A DNA stretch of 64,000 nucleotides from Epilithonimonas arachidiradicis (GTDB lineage: Bacteria > Bacteroidota > Bacteroidia > Flavobacteriales > Weeksellaceae): the NCBI RefSeq assembly GCF_003610695.1, contig NZ_RAQH01000008.1, forward strand, positions 1-64,000. Direction: 5' to 3'. Positions 50,313 through 59,249 of this stretch are shown piece by piece. Below the pieces are notes generated by a model that saw nothing but the letters and a program-made list of their open reading frames with translations, did no database searches and was not told the DNA's origin. Within the stretch, counting starts at the first letter, position 1. Each line of letters begins with the position of its first letter. The position numbers and the translations under genes are program-made.

Positions 50313-51506
50313 ATGACTGTTAATAAAAATAAAATCAAACTTCCGCTTATTCTAAGCTTTTTGATATTCTCGATGTTGCTGAACAGTATGGGAGCAATTA
50401 TACTTCAGTTATCTGAGAAGATTTCATACAAAGGTTTGGGTGTTTTGGAATCTTTTAAAGATATTCCGATGGCGATAGTGTCTTTACTTTTTGTTAACCT
50501 GATCGCTAAAACTGGGAATAAAAATGCATTGATTTTTTCATTGGCATTTATTACAGTTAGTTGCATTGCATTACCTATTGTGGATGCATTTTGGTTTTTA
50601 AAGATTTGGTTGAGTATTGTCGGTGTTAGTTTTGCTTTGGCAAAGATTTCCGTTTTCAGTATTATAAAAAATAACTTCGAAGGTAAATATCTGGCAAGTA
50701 CCATTAGCAGTGTTGACGCAGCTTTTATGATTGGGATATTTTTTATTAATATCTGTTTCGGAAGCTTATTAACAAGTTCCTACTCTGCTTATTGGAAATA
50801 CGCTTTCTGGGTTATTGCATTATTCAGTATCATCAATATTTTGATCTTACAACCGTTAAAAATAGAAGAAGCAACCAATTACAATAGCGACAAAAAATCC
50901 GAACAATGGAAGTTTTTTTTAACTCCCAAAATCGTCATTTTTTTAATTATTGTCTTTTTTATGGTATTTGTTGAACAAAGTTTTAACTCCTGGTTACCTA
51001 GTTTTTTCAAAAATAATCTGAAACTGAGCTCTTATTTTGCTTTGCAGTCGTCCGCTTTTTTAGCATTATTTTCGTTTTTTGGAAGATTAATTACAAGCCG
51101 GTTGATTCTCAGATTTCATTGGTTTCGATATGTGCTGGTTTGCTTATTAATTGTATTTATAATTTTGGGAATTTCACAGGTTCTTATCTCCTACTTTTAT
51201 AAAGACTTCAAATTTGTTTTGGTATTTGTAATGCCGATCATTGGACTATTTTTAGCGCCATTATTCCCGCTCTATAATTCGGACGTCATTAATAAAATCC
51301 CGGCAGAAAAGACCCACATTTTAGTTTCTGTCATTGTTATATTTTCCTCATTAGGAAGCTCATTAGGTTCACTTTACATGGCAATGATTTTTCATAATAA
51401 TCTGAGTTATTTTTATCCGGTATTCATTTCTTTACCATTATTAATTATATTTGGACTCACTTTTTTCTTAAATAAAACTTCAATAACTGATGGCCGAAAT
51501 CAATAA
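50313..51506 (+). CDS. Major facilitator superfamily transporter
   Basis: A 397-residue inner membrane protein with about 12 hydrophobic segments, for example LILSFLIFSMLLNSMGAIILQL, IVIFLIIVFFMVFVEQSFNSWLPSFF, YVLVCLLIVFIILGISQVLI and HILVSVIVIFSSLGSSLGSLYMAMIF. Its overall look is that of sugar-type MFS carriers. It lies divergent from susC and overlaps the NrtR-like gene by 17 bp. It likely imports the mono- or disaccharide released from the glucan; the substrate is inferred from context. Confidence 0.85.
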   Translation: MTVNKNKIKLPLILSFLIFSMLLNSMGAIILQLSEKISYKGLGVLESFKDIPMAIVSLLFVNLIAKTGNKNALIFSLAFITVSCIALPIVDAFWFLKIWLSIVGVSFALAKISVFSIIKNNFEGKYLASTISSVDAAFMIGIFFINICFGSLLTSSYSAYWKYAFWVIALFSIINILILQPLKIEEATNYNSDKKSEQWKFFLTPKIVIFLIIVFFMVFVEQSFNSWLPSFFKNNLKLSSYFALQSSAFLALFSFFGRLITSRLILRFHWFRYVLVCLLIVFIILGISQVLISYFYKDFKFVLVFVMPIIGLFLAPLFPLYNSDVINKIPAEKTHILVSVIVIFSSLGSSLGSLYMAMIFHNNLSYFYPVFISLPLLIIFGLTFFLNKTSITDGRNQ

Positions 51507-52260
51507 AATCAAACATAATCTAAAGGAATTAATAGACACCAAAGACTTTGTAGAACACGTTTCTGTGGACTGCGTTATTTTTGGCTTTCATAAGGATACC
51601 TTGAAGGTTTTATTACTCAAATATCACGATCTCGATCTTTGGGCAGTTCCGGGTGGATTTATCTTCAATGATGAAAATCTGAATGACGCTGCTGCCAGAA
51701 CTTTGTATGAAAGAACGCATCTCTCGAACGTCTTTTTGGAACAATTTTATACTTTTGGAGATATCAAAAGAACAGAGAACAATACCCACCAGAAGTTATT
51801 AGAAAACAGAAATATCGAAGTCGAAAAAAATCACTGGATTTATCAGCGTTTTATCTCCGTAGGTTATTGTGCACTGGTAGATTATACACTGACGCATACG
51901 TTCCCGGATTCTTTTAATGAAGTTTGCCAATGGTTTGACATCGACAACATCCCGAATATGGCATTTGACCATCAGGAGATGATAGAAAAAGGACTGCTCT
52001 ACCTCAGAAAAAATATTGATTATCAGGTGATGGGAAGTAATCTTTTGCCAGACAAATTCACGATGAAAGAACTACAGCATCTTTATGAAGCCATTCTTGG
52101 CGAACCTCTAAGACGAAATAATTTCCAAAGAAAAATGCTGAGTCTCAATATTTTGGAAAGGTTAGAAAAGCATTACAGCGGATCAGCAAATAAAGCACCG
52201 TTCTTGTATCGGTTTTTGGATAATCCTAAAATTTCAAATCCTGATTTTCTGGATCAATAA
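51490..52260 (+). CDS. Nudix-derived NrtR/AraR-like transcriptional regulator
   Basis: A 256-residue protein. Residues about 20-150 form a Nudix fold (HVSVDCVIFGFHKDTLKVLLLKYHDLDLWAVPGGFIFNDENL). The C-terminal part (about 190-256) is a winged helix (DKFTMKELQHLYEAILGEPLRRNNFQRKMLSLNILERL) typical of NrtR. The Nudix box is degenerate: GX5E is kept, but REUxEExGU reads RTLYERTHL, losing one catalytic Glu (to Thr), another (to Arg) and the Gly (to His). It is therefore probably a ligand sensor rather than a hydrolase. It overlaps the MFS gene and likely controls this locus. Confidence 0.88.
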   Translation: MAEINKIKHNLKELIDTKDFVEHVSVDCVIFGFHKDTLKVLLLKYHDLDLWAVPGGFIFNDENLNDAAARTLYERTHLSNVFLEQFYTFGDIKRTENNTHQKLLENRNIEVEKNHWIYQRFISVGYCALVDYTLTHTFPDSFNEVCQWFDIDNIPNMAFDHQEMIEKGLLYLRKNIDYQVMGSNLLPDKFTMKELQHLYEAILGEPLRRNNFQRKMLSLNILERLEKHYSGSANKAPFLYRFLDNPKISNPDFLDQ

Positions 52261-52289
52261 AAAAAGCAACTCAATTGAGTTGCTTTTTT
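52260..52289. terminator. Bidirectional terminator between NrtR-like and M28 genes
   Basis: AAAAAGCAACTCA (52261-52273) and TGAGTTGCTTTTT arms form a perfect palindrome centred at 52274/52275, ending in T-runs on both strands. It serves both convergent genes. Confidence 0.9.
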
Positions 52290-52298
52290 GTGATCAGA

Positions 52299-53324
52299 TT
52301 ATCTTGTATTCTTTCCGTCAACTACGATTCGGTCTGGCCTGTTAGCCAGTTCCCAGGCAGTCGCGAAAACCAATTGAGTTCTTTTTTGTAACAATGGATA
52401 ATCGATTTTGTCTGGCGTATCGGTCGGTTTGTGATAATCCTCGTGGATACCGTCAAAGAAAAATGCTACAGGAATGTTGTGCTTTGCGAAATTGTAATGA
52501 TCCGATCTGTAATACAATCTCTGAGGATCTTTGGGATCATCATATTTATAATTCAGTTCAAGATTGACTGTTTTTTCATTAGCTGCAACATTGATTTTTT
52601 TCAATTCAGTACTCAACATTTCGGAACCGATAACATAGACATACTGTTTGCCTCTGTTTTCCGGATCGTCACGTCCAATCATATCGATATTAAGATCTGC
52701 AACTGTATTAGCCAGGGGAAAAACAGGATGATCGGAATAATATTCTGACCCAAAAAGCCCATGCTCTTCACCCGTCACGTGCAGAAAAAGAATAGAACGC
52801 TTTGGTCCGTAGCCTTTCTTTTTGGCTTCCTGAAAAGCTTCTGCAATTTCCATTACCGCCACAGTTCCGCTTCCGTCATCGTCCGCACCATTGTAGACTT
52901 CGCCTTTTTTCATCCCAACGTGGTCGTAATGAGCAGAAACTACAATTAATTCATCAGGCTTCTCCGATCCTGGAATAAATGCTAAAATATTTTCTGAATC
53001 CGGAAGTGTCTCACCGTATTTTTTCATCGCCTCAGAAGGAACTTTTTGATAATACGATCCCAAGGCTGTTGGGAAAGCAATTCCATTTTTTTTATATTGC
53101 TCAATGATATATTCGCCGGCGCGTTTTTGTCCCGGACTTCCTGTATCTCTGCCTTCCATATTGTCAGCAGCGATAACGTATAGATTCTCTTTCAGTTCAG
53201 CAGCAGTAATGCCGTTATAAGCTTCCTTAAAACCTTTTCCATCATAGCTGAAGTTTTTTGTAGAAGCACAGCTGTGGATGAGTGCCACTCCCAGCAAAAA
53301 TCCGTACAGTTTAATATTTTTCAT
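52299..53324 (-). CDS. M28-family zinc peptidase, lipoprotein
   Basis: A 341-residue protein with lipobox IHSCAS (Cys19) and an M28 co-catalytic dizinc core. The metal-binding residues are in SAHYDHVG, NGADDDGSG, TGEEHGLFGS, NIDMIGRDD and DGIHEDYHKPTDT, all intact. It likely removes amino acids from peptides in the periplasm or at the surface as an aminopeptidase. The neighbouring VOC/YciI genes and the polysaccharide locus are functionally unrelated. Confidence 0.9.
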   Translation of the reverse strand: MKNIKLYGFLLGVALIHSCASTKNFSYDGKGFKEAYNGITAAELKENLYVIAADNMEGRDTGSPGQKRAGEYIIEQYKKNGIAFPTALGSYYQKVPSEAMKKYGETLPDSENILAFIPGSEKPDELIVVSAHYDHVGMKKGEVYNGADDDGSGTVAVMEIAEAFQEAKKKGYGPKRSILFLHVTGEEHGLFGSEYYSDHPVFPLANTVADLNIDMIGRDDPENRGKQYVYVIGSEMLSTELKKINVAANEKTVNLELNYKYDDPKDPQRLYYRSDHYNFAKHNIPVAFFFDGIHEDYHKPTDTPDKIDYPLLQKRTQLVFATAWELANRPDRIVVDGKNTR

Positions 53325-53487
53325 ATATATCTTTTAGTATTAAGTCGATGTAATAAAACGTTTGTTACAAAGATTTTTCAACCTTTTTTAAGGGCTGATC
53401 CGGTTTTGATGAACAAAAAGATGACTATTCAAACCATTGTTGTAAAAACAACCATATGTGAACAAGTCTTATTTTTCCATCATTATT

Positions 53488-53838
53488 TTAAACTTTTTCT
53501 CCGAATGTTAATAAAGTTCCATTCGGATCCAGCAAAGAAAATTCTTTCATATGCCAAGGTTTGGTTTCCAGAGTTCCGTTGGGATGGATTTCTATGTTTT
53601 TTGCTTTTATCTGATCAAAGAATTTATCAATGTTATTCGATATTTTCAGATAGAGCATAAAATCTGATTTCGTAGGCATCAAATCTTTAAATTCAAAAAA
53701 ATGAAGTTCGGAGTGATTATAAACAGCAATCAAATAATTGCCATAATCTGACACAAACTCAAATCCTAAGTTTGTGTAATAATCGATTGTTTTCTGCTTA
53801 TCTATAAATGGCAGTTTGGGAATTATTTGTGAAATCAT
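53488..53838 (-). CDS. VOC-superfamily protein (bleomycin-resistance-like fold)
   Basis: A 116-residue protein with a glyoxalase/VOC pattern: IIPKLPFIDKQKTIDYYTNLGFEFVSDYGNYLIAVYNHSELHFFEF, then KPWHMKEFSLLDPNGTLLTFGE. The first strand lacks the usual metal-binding His, so it may be a binding protein, as in bleomycin-resistance relatives, rather than an enzyme. It reads toward the M28 gene, with the YciI gene upstream. Confidence 0.8.
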   Translation of the reverse strand: MISQIIPKLPFIDKQKTIDYYTNLGFEFVSDYGNYLIAVYNHSELHFFEFKDLMPTKSDFMLYLKISNNIDKFFDQIKAKNIEIHPNGTLETKPWHMKEFSLLDPNGTLLTFGEKV

Positions 53839-53881
53839 AATATTGAATTTTGATGTTTAAATAATTTTAAACAGGACAAAA

Positions 53882-54151
53882 TTATGCCAATTCATCATTC
53901 CATTCTTTGATGGTTGTTTTTGCAATCAGACCTTCCTGAACAAAAGGATCACCGTTTACAAAATCTTCTGCGGCTTGCCTGTCCACAAAAATCGCCATTG
54001 CGCCTTCTCCAGGATTGGCAAAAGCGCCTGTTCCCAAAACTCTTCCGGACTTTATAAATTCCGCTTCAAACTCTTCGTGGCTAGGAAAAACTGCCATAAA
54101 CTCATCCATTGTTTTGTCTGTTGCGTGCTCGTAAAATACTACTGCTTTCAT
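53882..54151 (-). CDS. YciI family protein
   Basis: An 89-residue YCII-fold protein (MKAVVFYEHATDKTMDEFMAVFPSHEEFEAEFIKSGRVLGTGAFANPGEGAMAIFVDRQAAEDFVNGDPFVQEGL). The conserved GDPF near the end and the GEGAMAIF strand match the family. No enzyme activity is firmly known. It lies 36 bp downstream of polA with no terminator between, so the two may be co-transcribed. Confidence 0.88.
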   Translation of the reverse strand: MKAVVFYEHATDKTMDEFMAVFPSHEEFEAEFIKSGRVLGTGAFANPGEGAMAIFVDRQAAEDFVNGDPFVQEGLIAKTTIKEWNDELA

Positions 54152-54187
54152 ATTGTATGTTTTTAATTAATTTAAATTTTACTAATA

Positions 54188-57031
54188 TTAATGCGCTTCC
54201 AGCCAGTTATCACCAACTCCGACTTCCACCAGCAAAGGAACATTCGTTTCAAAGGCTGATTCCATTTCTTTTTTGATGAGTGATTTTGCAGCTTCCACTT
54301 CAGCGATGGGCGCTTCGAAAAGTAATTCATCGTGAACCTGCAAAAGCATTTTGGTTTCCAGTTTTTGAATTTCCAATTCGTTGTCAATTTTTATCATTGC
54401 CAATTTGATAATATCGGCTGCACTGCCTTGGATCGGCGCATTCACAGCATTTCTTTCAGCGTGGCCTTTCACGACAAAGTTTGTGGAATTAATATCTTTC
54501 AAATGACGTTTTCTGCCCAAAATTGTTTCTACATAACCGAGCTTTCTGGCTTTCTCGATTTGCTCATTCATATATTCTTTCAGTCTTGGATAGGTTTCAA
54601 AATAAGCATCGATCATTTTTTTAGCTTCGGTTCTGGAAAGTCCGGTTTGATCTGCTAAGCCAAAAGCACCTTGGCCATAAATGATACCAAAATTGACTGT
54701 TTTTGCCTGGCTTCTCTGGATTTTTGATACTTCAGACAATTCAATATTAAATAGTTTAGCCGCTGTTGAGGCGTGGATATCTTCATTATTTTGGAACGCT
54801 GCGATCATATTTTGTTCACCGGATATCTCAGCAATCAATCTTAATTCAATCTGAGAGTAATCGGCTGAAATGATTTTTTTGCCTTCATCAGTGACAAAAG
54901 CACCTCGGATCTGCTGTCCTCTCAGCGTTCTGATCGGGATGTTTTGCAAATTAGGATTAACGGAAGCTAATCTACCTGTTGCGGCTGTTGTCTGCGAAAA
55001 ATTGGTGTGAACTCTGTTGTCTGACTTGTCAATCTGTCCTGGCAAAGCATCAACATAAGTTGATTTCAATTTCTGTAACGTTCTATACTCCAGGATCGAC
55101 GAAATGATTTCGTGTTTCGAAGATAATTTCTGGAGAACATCTTCGGACGTGGCGTATTGCCCGGTTTTGGTTTTCTTGGCTTTCGGATCCAGCTGCATTT
55201 TCTCGAAAAGAATTTCTCCCAATTGCTTTGGCGAATTCATATTGAATTCTTCTCCTGATAGTTCAAAGATTTTTGATTCTAAAATTTTCAGATCATTTTC
55301 AAGATCCTTGCTTTCCTGAGCCAGCCAATTGTTATCGAGCTTTACGCCTATCAGTTCAATTTTTGCAAGAACTTTCATCAATGGCATTTCAACATTATAG
55401 AACAGTTCTTCCAGATTTTCTTTGGCTAACTGCGGAGCAAATAACTCATAAAGCTGAAAAGTTACATCGGCATCTTCTGCGGCATAATCGGTTTGAGTCT
55501 GGATGTCAACTTCCCGCAAAGTCAATTGGTTTTTCCCTTTTTTACCGATTAAGCTCTCGATGGAAACCGGTTTGTAATCCAGATACATCTCGGAAAGGTA
55601 ATCCATCCCGTGCCGTCCGTCAGGATTCAAAAGATAGTGCGCGATCATTGTGTCGAACAATTTACCCTCTACTTCGATGTTATAATTTTTAAGAACCTTA
55701 TAATCGTATTTCAGATTGTGAGCAATTTTCAGAACGTTCTGATCTTCAAAAAACGGACGAAAAATCTCAACGGTTTTCTGTGCTTCTTCCTGATTTTCAG
55801 AGATTGGAATATAATAAGCCAATCCCTTTTTGTAAGAGAAGCTCATTCCGATTAATTCCGCTTCCAACTCGTTCAGAGAAGTGGTTTCTGTATCAAAACA
55901 AACTGCTTTTTGCTTCAGAAGGTTCTCAAGAAGAATTCTTTGCGCTTTTGGGCTATCGATGTATTGATAAAGATGATCGTTCTCTGTGATGTTTGTTTTG
56001 GTGGTTGTGGCCTGTTCCAGTTGTTCAAAAGTGGCGAACAGATCCATTGTTCCGTTTTTATGAACTGTTACGGTTGCATCCACAACTTCTGTAATTGTAA
56101 CTTTATCATCGTCGCCTACCATTAGTTCTTCCACATATTCTTTATTGGCAAAAGCACGATAAAGATTTTCATAAAGTCTTCGGAATTCCAGCTCATCAAA
56201 AACTTCTTTTACTTTATCGAAATCCGGAACTTCAAGGTCATATTGTTCTTCTATAAACTCAATAGGTGCATCGCAAAGTATGGTTGCTAATTTTTTGGAT
56301 AACAAACCTCTTTCTGCACTGGCTTCAACTTTTTCTTTAAGCTTTCCTTTTAATGTATGGGTATTGGCCAGAAGATTTTCCATCGATCCAAATTCCTGAA
56401 TGAATTTCTTTGCTGTCTTCTCACCAACACCGTCCAATCCGGGGATATTGTCAACAGCATCACCCATCATTCCAAGATAATCGATGATTTGTTTTGGATC
56501 GTTAATTTCGTACTTCGCTTTAATTTCTTCGATACCAAGAATTTCGATATCACCACCCTTCAAACCAGGTTTGTAGATCTTGATTTTATCGGTAACCAAC
56601 TGTGCAAAATCCTTATCCGGCGTTACCATAAAAACGTTATAATCCTGCTTTTCTGCCTTGCAGGCAATCGTTCCAATGACGTCATCGGCTTCATAACCAT
56701 CGACTCCCAAAATCGGAATGTGCATTGCCTCAAGGATTCTATGGATGTACGGAATCGCAATTAGAATTGGTTCCGGTGTATCCTGTCTGTTGGCTTTATA
56801 TTCTGTAAAATCTTCGTGTCGGATATTGGTTCTTCCCACATCAAAAACAACCGCCAAATGTGTCGGGCGATCTCTTTTGATTAATTCTATCAAAGAATTA
56901 GTAAAACCAAAAATCGCCGATGTATTAATACCTTTTGTAGAAATCCTCGGATTCTTGATGAATGCAAAATACCCACGAAAAATCATGGCATAAGCATCTA
57001 TGAGATATAATCTTTTGTCTGTAGAAGTCAT
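54188..57031 (-). CDS. polA: DNA polymerase I
   Basis: A 947-residue family A polymerase with three parts. The 5'-3' exonuclease spans about 1-290 (LIDAYAMIFRGYFAF, GYEADDVIGT, MGDAVDNIPGLDGVGEKTA). The 3'-5' exonuclease has its DxE site intact (VCFDTETTSLNE), so proofreading is probably active. The polymerase carries SADYSQIELRLIAEI, TVNFGIIYGQGAFGLA and LLQVHDELLFE. The start is the ATG at 57031, just 5 bp downstream of a minus-strand TACTTTTG box (57037-57044), so the message may be nearly leaderless. It acts in replication and repair. Confidence 0.96.
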   Translation of the reverse strand: MTSTDKRLYLIDAYAMIFRGYFAFIKNPRISTKGINTSAIFGFTNSLIELIKRDRPTHLAVVFDVGRTNIRHEDFTEYKANRQDTPEPILIAIPYIHRILEAMHIPILGVDGYEADDVIGTIACKAEKQDYNVFMVTPDKDFAQLVTDKIKIYKPGLKGGDIEILGIEEIKAKYEINDPKQIIDYLGMMGDAVDNIPGLDGVGEKTAKKFIQEFGSMENLLANTHTLKGKLKEKVEASAERGLLSKKLATILCDAPIEFIEEQYDLEVPDFDKVKEVFDELEFRRLYENLYRAFANKEYVEELMVGDDDKVTITEVVDATVTVHKNGTMDLFATFEQLEQATTTKTNITENDHLYQYIDSPKAQRILLENLLKQKAVCFDTETTSLNELEAELIGMSFSYKKGLAYYIPISENQEEAQKTVEIFRPFFEDQNVLKIAHNLKYDYKVLKNYNIEVEGKLFDTMIAHYLLNPDGRHGMDYLSEMYLDYKPVSIESLIGKKGKNQLTLREVDIQTQTDYAAEDADVTFQLYELFAPQLAKENLEELFYNVEMPLMKVLAKIELIGVKLDNNWLAQESKDLENDLKILESKIFELSGEEFNMNSPKQLGEILFEKMQLDPKAKKTKTGQYATSEDVLQKLSSKHEIISSILEYRTLQKLKSTYVDALPGQIDKSDNRVHTNFSQTTAATGRLASVNPNLQNIPIRTLRGQQIRGAFVTDEGKKIISADYSQIELRLIAEISGEQNMIAAFQNNEDIHASTAAKLFNIELSEVSKIQRSQAKTVNFGIIYGQGAFGLADQTGLSRTEAKKMIDAYFETYPRLKEYMNEQIEKARKLGYVETILGRKRHLKDINSTNFVVKGHAERNAVNAPIQGSAADIIKLAMIKIDNELEIQKLETKMLLQVHDELLFEAPIAEVEAAKSLIKKEMESAFETNVPLLVEVGVGDNWLEAH

Positions 57032-57118
57032 AGAAACAAAAGTAATCAATTGTAATCGATTTTGTGAATGGTTGCATCGAAAAAATAAAAAATGTTTTTG
57101 TTAAAAAATCTTAAATTT

Positions 57119-57152
57119 TTGTTAGAAATAATGAAATTTGGTTGTATTTTTG
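57119..57152 (+). promoter_or_regulatory. Promoter of the 57166-57741 lipoprotein gene
   Basis: TTG (57119-57121), 23-bp spacer, TATTTTTG (57145-57152), 13 bp before the ATG. The -7 box is an exact consensus match and supports the ATG at 57166. Confidence 0.7.
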
Positions 57153-57165
57153 CAGCATCAATACG

Positions 57166-57741
57166 ATGAAAAAAAAATACCCTTTTTATTCTGTTTTTGT
57201 TATCTGTTTTTTTATTTCCTGTGCCAATTATGGCGACAGTCTACTCTATTTTAACAAGGATTTGAAAATTAACGGGATCAAAACTGTTCTATACTTTGAA
57301 CCGGAAGTTTTCCCGGATATTGCAGAAATCAAGGAGCCTACATTTTCTGCATTTTACAATGCAACTTCCGATAAAATGAAGTCTATAGAGAATGTCAAAT
57401 ATCTTCAGGTTAATACAACTCTTCCTTTTGATGAGGTTGATTCTAAAATCATCAAAGAAACCTGTAAAAATAACAATGCTGATGTAGCTGTGATTCCTAA
57501 AGTTAAATATTTCAAAGTGGGTTTCGGAAAATATGTCTTTTCGAATCAGGTGGTTGTAAGTCTCAAATTGTACGATTCTAATGGCGATTTTGTCATGGAA
57601 ACTTCTTATGATACTTATAAAGGAAACGCCAGATTGTTAGGAAGTGCCGAAAACTCTGTAATTATTGGAACGAAAGGTGCTATACGAAAAATGCAGAAGG
57701 AGTTGAGAAACCGACAAGTTATCCTAAGAAAAGCATCTTAA
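57166..57741 (+). CDS. Lipoprotein of unknown function
   Basis: A 191-residue protein with lipobox FFISCAN (Cys19). The body holds GIKTVLYFEPEVFPDIAEIKEPTFSAFYNATSDKMK, then NNADVAVIPKVKYFKVGFGKYVFSNQVVVSLKLYDSNGDFVMETSYDT and GTKGAIRKMQKELRNRQ. The second half, with an antiparallel strand pair ending in a helix, recalls small periplasmic proteins of DUF type in Flavobacteriia, but I cannot name the family. I chose the ATG at 57166; a TTG 24 bp upstream lies in the promoter. Confidence 0.75.
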   Translation: MKKKYPFYSVFVICFFISCANYGDSLLYFNKDLKINGIKTVLYFEPEVFPDIAEIKEPTFSAFYNATSDKMKSIENVKYLQVNTTLPFDEVDSKIIKETCKNNNADVAVIPKVKYFKVGFGKYVFSNQVVVSLKLYDSNGDFVMETSYDTYKGNARLLGSAENSVIIGTKGAIRKMQKELRNRQVILRKAS

Positions 57742-57780
57742 TTTTACATAATCTTAATGCGGTTTTTCTTAAGTTTTTAA

Positions 57781-57788
57781 TACTTTTG
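57781..57788 (+). promoter_or_regulatory. Promoter -7 box of mgtE
   Basis: TACTTTTG fits the TAnnTTTG box, 40 bp upstream of the TTG start. A -33 TTG is not evident. Confidence 0.5.
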
Positions 57789-57828
57789 CATTGCAAAAAT
57801 TTAAGAGATCGAGAATCAAGAAATCATA

Positions 57829-59127
57829 TTGAATCCTGCTGATATTGCCGAATCGCTGAGCAAGCTGCCAGTGGAAGAACGTATTTTGCAGTTTCTGAAA
57901 CTTCCCAAATCTGAAAAGGCGGAAGTTTTTTCCCATCTCGATCCTGATTTCCAGGAAGATACCATCAGAAGTATTGCCAGCCACGAGGTTTCCGACATCC
58001 TGAACGAGATGTCGCCGGATGACAGAACTCAGCTTTTCGAGGATTTTCCGGATGAATTAATTAAATATTCTATCAATCTTCTTAATCCTCAGGAGCGCAG
58101 AGTTGCTCTGAAACTTTTGGGTTACGAAGCGGATTCTATTGCACGTCTGATGACACCATATTACGTCCAGATCCGAAAAGAATGGACCGTTAAAAGATGT
58201 TTCCAGCAAATCAAAAAGGTGGGGAAGAAAGTAGAAACACTCAACTTCCTTTACGTTGTAGATGAGCGAAACCGACTCATAGATGACATCACTATTGGCT
58301 CTCTTCTATTGGCTGATGAAGAACAATTGATTTCTGAATTGTGTGACGATCATTTTGTTGCAATCAAGACGACAACTTCCAAAGAAAATGCAGTTCCGTA
58401 TTTTGAGAAATATGACCGAAGTGCATTACCCATTATTACAGAGAATGGTGTTTTGGTTGGCATTGTAACAATCGACGATATTCTTGACCAAATTGAGCAA
58501 CAAAATACCGAAGATATCCAGAAGTTTGGAGGCTTGGACGCTTTGGATGTACCTTATACCCAGACTTCTATCTATGAAATGGTAAAGAAAAGAGGCTTCT
58601 GGTTAGTCGTTCTTTTCTTTTCCGAGATGCTCACAGCTTCTGCAATGGGTTATTTTGAGGATGAAATACAGAAAGCTGTTGTGTTGGCGCTTTTTGTTCC
58701 TCTGATTATTTCCAGCGGAGGAAATACCGGTTCACAAGCAGCAACTTTGATTATCCGTGCGATGGCATTGCAGGAAATCACATTAAAGGATTGGTGGTAT
58801 GTTATCAGAAAAGAGATTTTCACTGGTATTTTTTTAGGAAGTATTTTAGGAATTATTGGATTTCTGAGAATTGCACTTTGGCAGGAAACAGGCCTTTTCA
58901 ATTATGGACAACATTGGGTTTTTGTAGGATTGAGCATTGCTTTCTCTCTGATGCTGATTGTGCTGTGGGGAACAATCTCCGGATCTATGGTTCCTTTTGT
59001 CTTAAAAAAATTGAAGCTCGATCCGGCTACTTCTTCTGCTCCTTTTGTAGCAACGCTTGTGGATGTTACAGGGTTGATCATCTACTTTTCTGTTGCAGGA
59101 TTGTTTCTTACTGGAAAACTTCTGTAA
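57829..59127 (+). CDS. mgtE: MgtE-type magnesium transporter
   Basis: A 432-residue Mg2+ channel. Its N domain ([48 protein letters not shown]) is followed by a CBS pair at about 130-250 ([50 protein letters not shown]) and five membrane helices. The pore signature is in [23 protein letters not shown]. The start is unusual: no ATG or GTG lies between the upstream stop (57802-57804) and the first family residues. TTG at 57829 is used here; an ATC at 57808 would add IENQEII. Confidence 0.92.
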   Translation: MNPADIAESLSKLPVEERILQFLKLPKSEKAEVFSHLDPDFQEDTIRSIASHEVSDILNEMSPDDRTQLFEDFPDELIKYSINLLNPQERRVALKLLGYEADSIARLMTPYYVQIRKEWTVKRCFQQIKKVGKKVETLNFLYVVDERNRLIDDITIGSLLLADEEQLISELCDDHFVAIKTTTSKENAVPYFEKYDRSALPIITENGVLVGIVTIDDILDQIEQQNTEDIQKFGGLDALDVPYTQTSIYEMVKKRGFWLVVLFFSEMLTASAMGYFEDEIQKAVVLALFVPLIISSGGNTGSQAATLIIRAMALQEITLKDWWYVIRKEIFTGIFLGSILGIIGFLRIALWQETGLFNYGQHWVFVGLSIAFSLMLIVLWGTISGSMVPFVLKKLKLDPATSSAPFVATLVDVTGLIIYFSVAGLFLTGKLL

Positions 59128-59189
59128 AGGATTCAGAATTTTTTGATTAACTGCCAAATTTTCTATATTGCGAAGCGCGCCGGTGTCTA

Positions 59190-59225
59190 CAAATAAAAAT
59201 GCCACCTCTTTTGAGATGACATTTT
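59190..59225 (-). terminator. Terminator of ppa
   Basis: On the minus strand AAAATGTCATCTC pairs with GAGGTGGCATTTT through two U-G pairs and an AAAA loop, then TATTT. On the plus strand the same positions are C-A mismatches, so the hairpin is tuned to the ppa transcript. Confidence 0.75.
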
Positions 59226-59249
59226 AATTTTATTTTTAAGAGAAGTTAC

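Noticed and set aside
55273-55692. 139-codon plus-strand frame opposite polA
   Set aside because: Antisense to a highly conserved gene; its composition reflects polA codons.
58791-59150. 119-codon frame overlapping mgtE in another frame
   Set aside because: Shadow of the mgtE membrane region in the same strand; no independent support.
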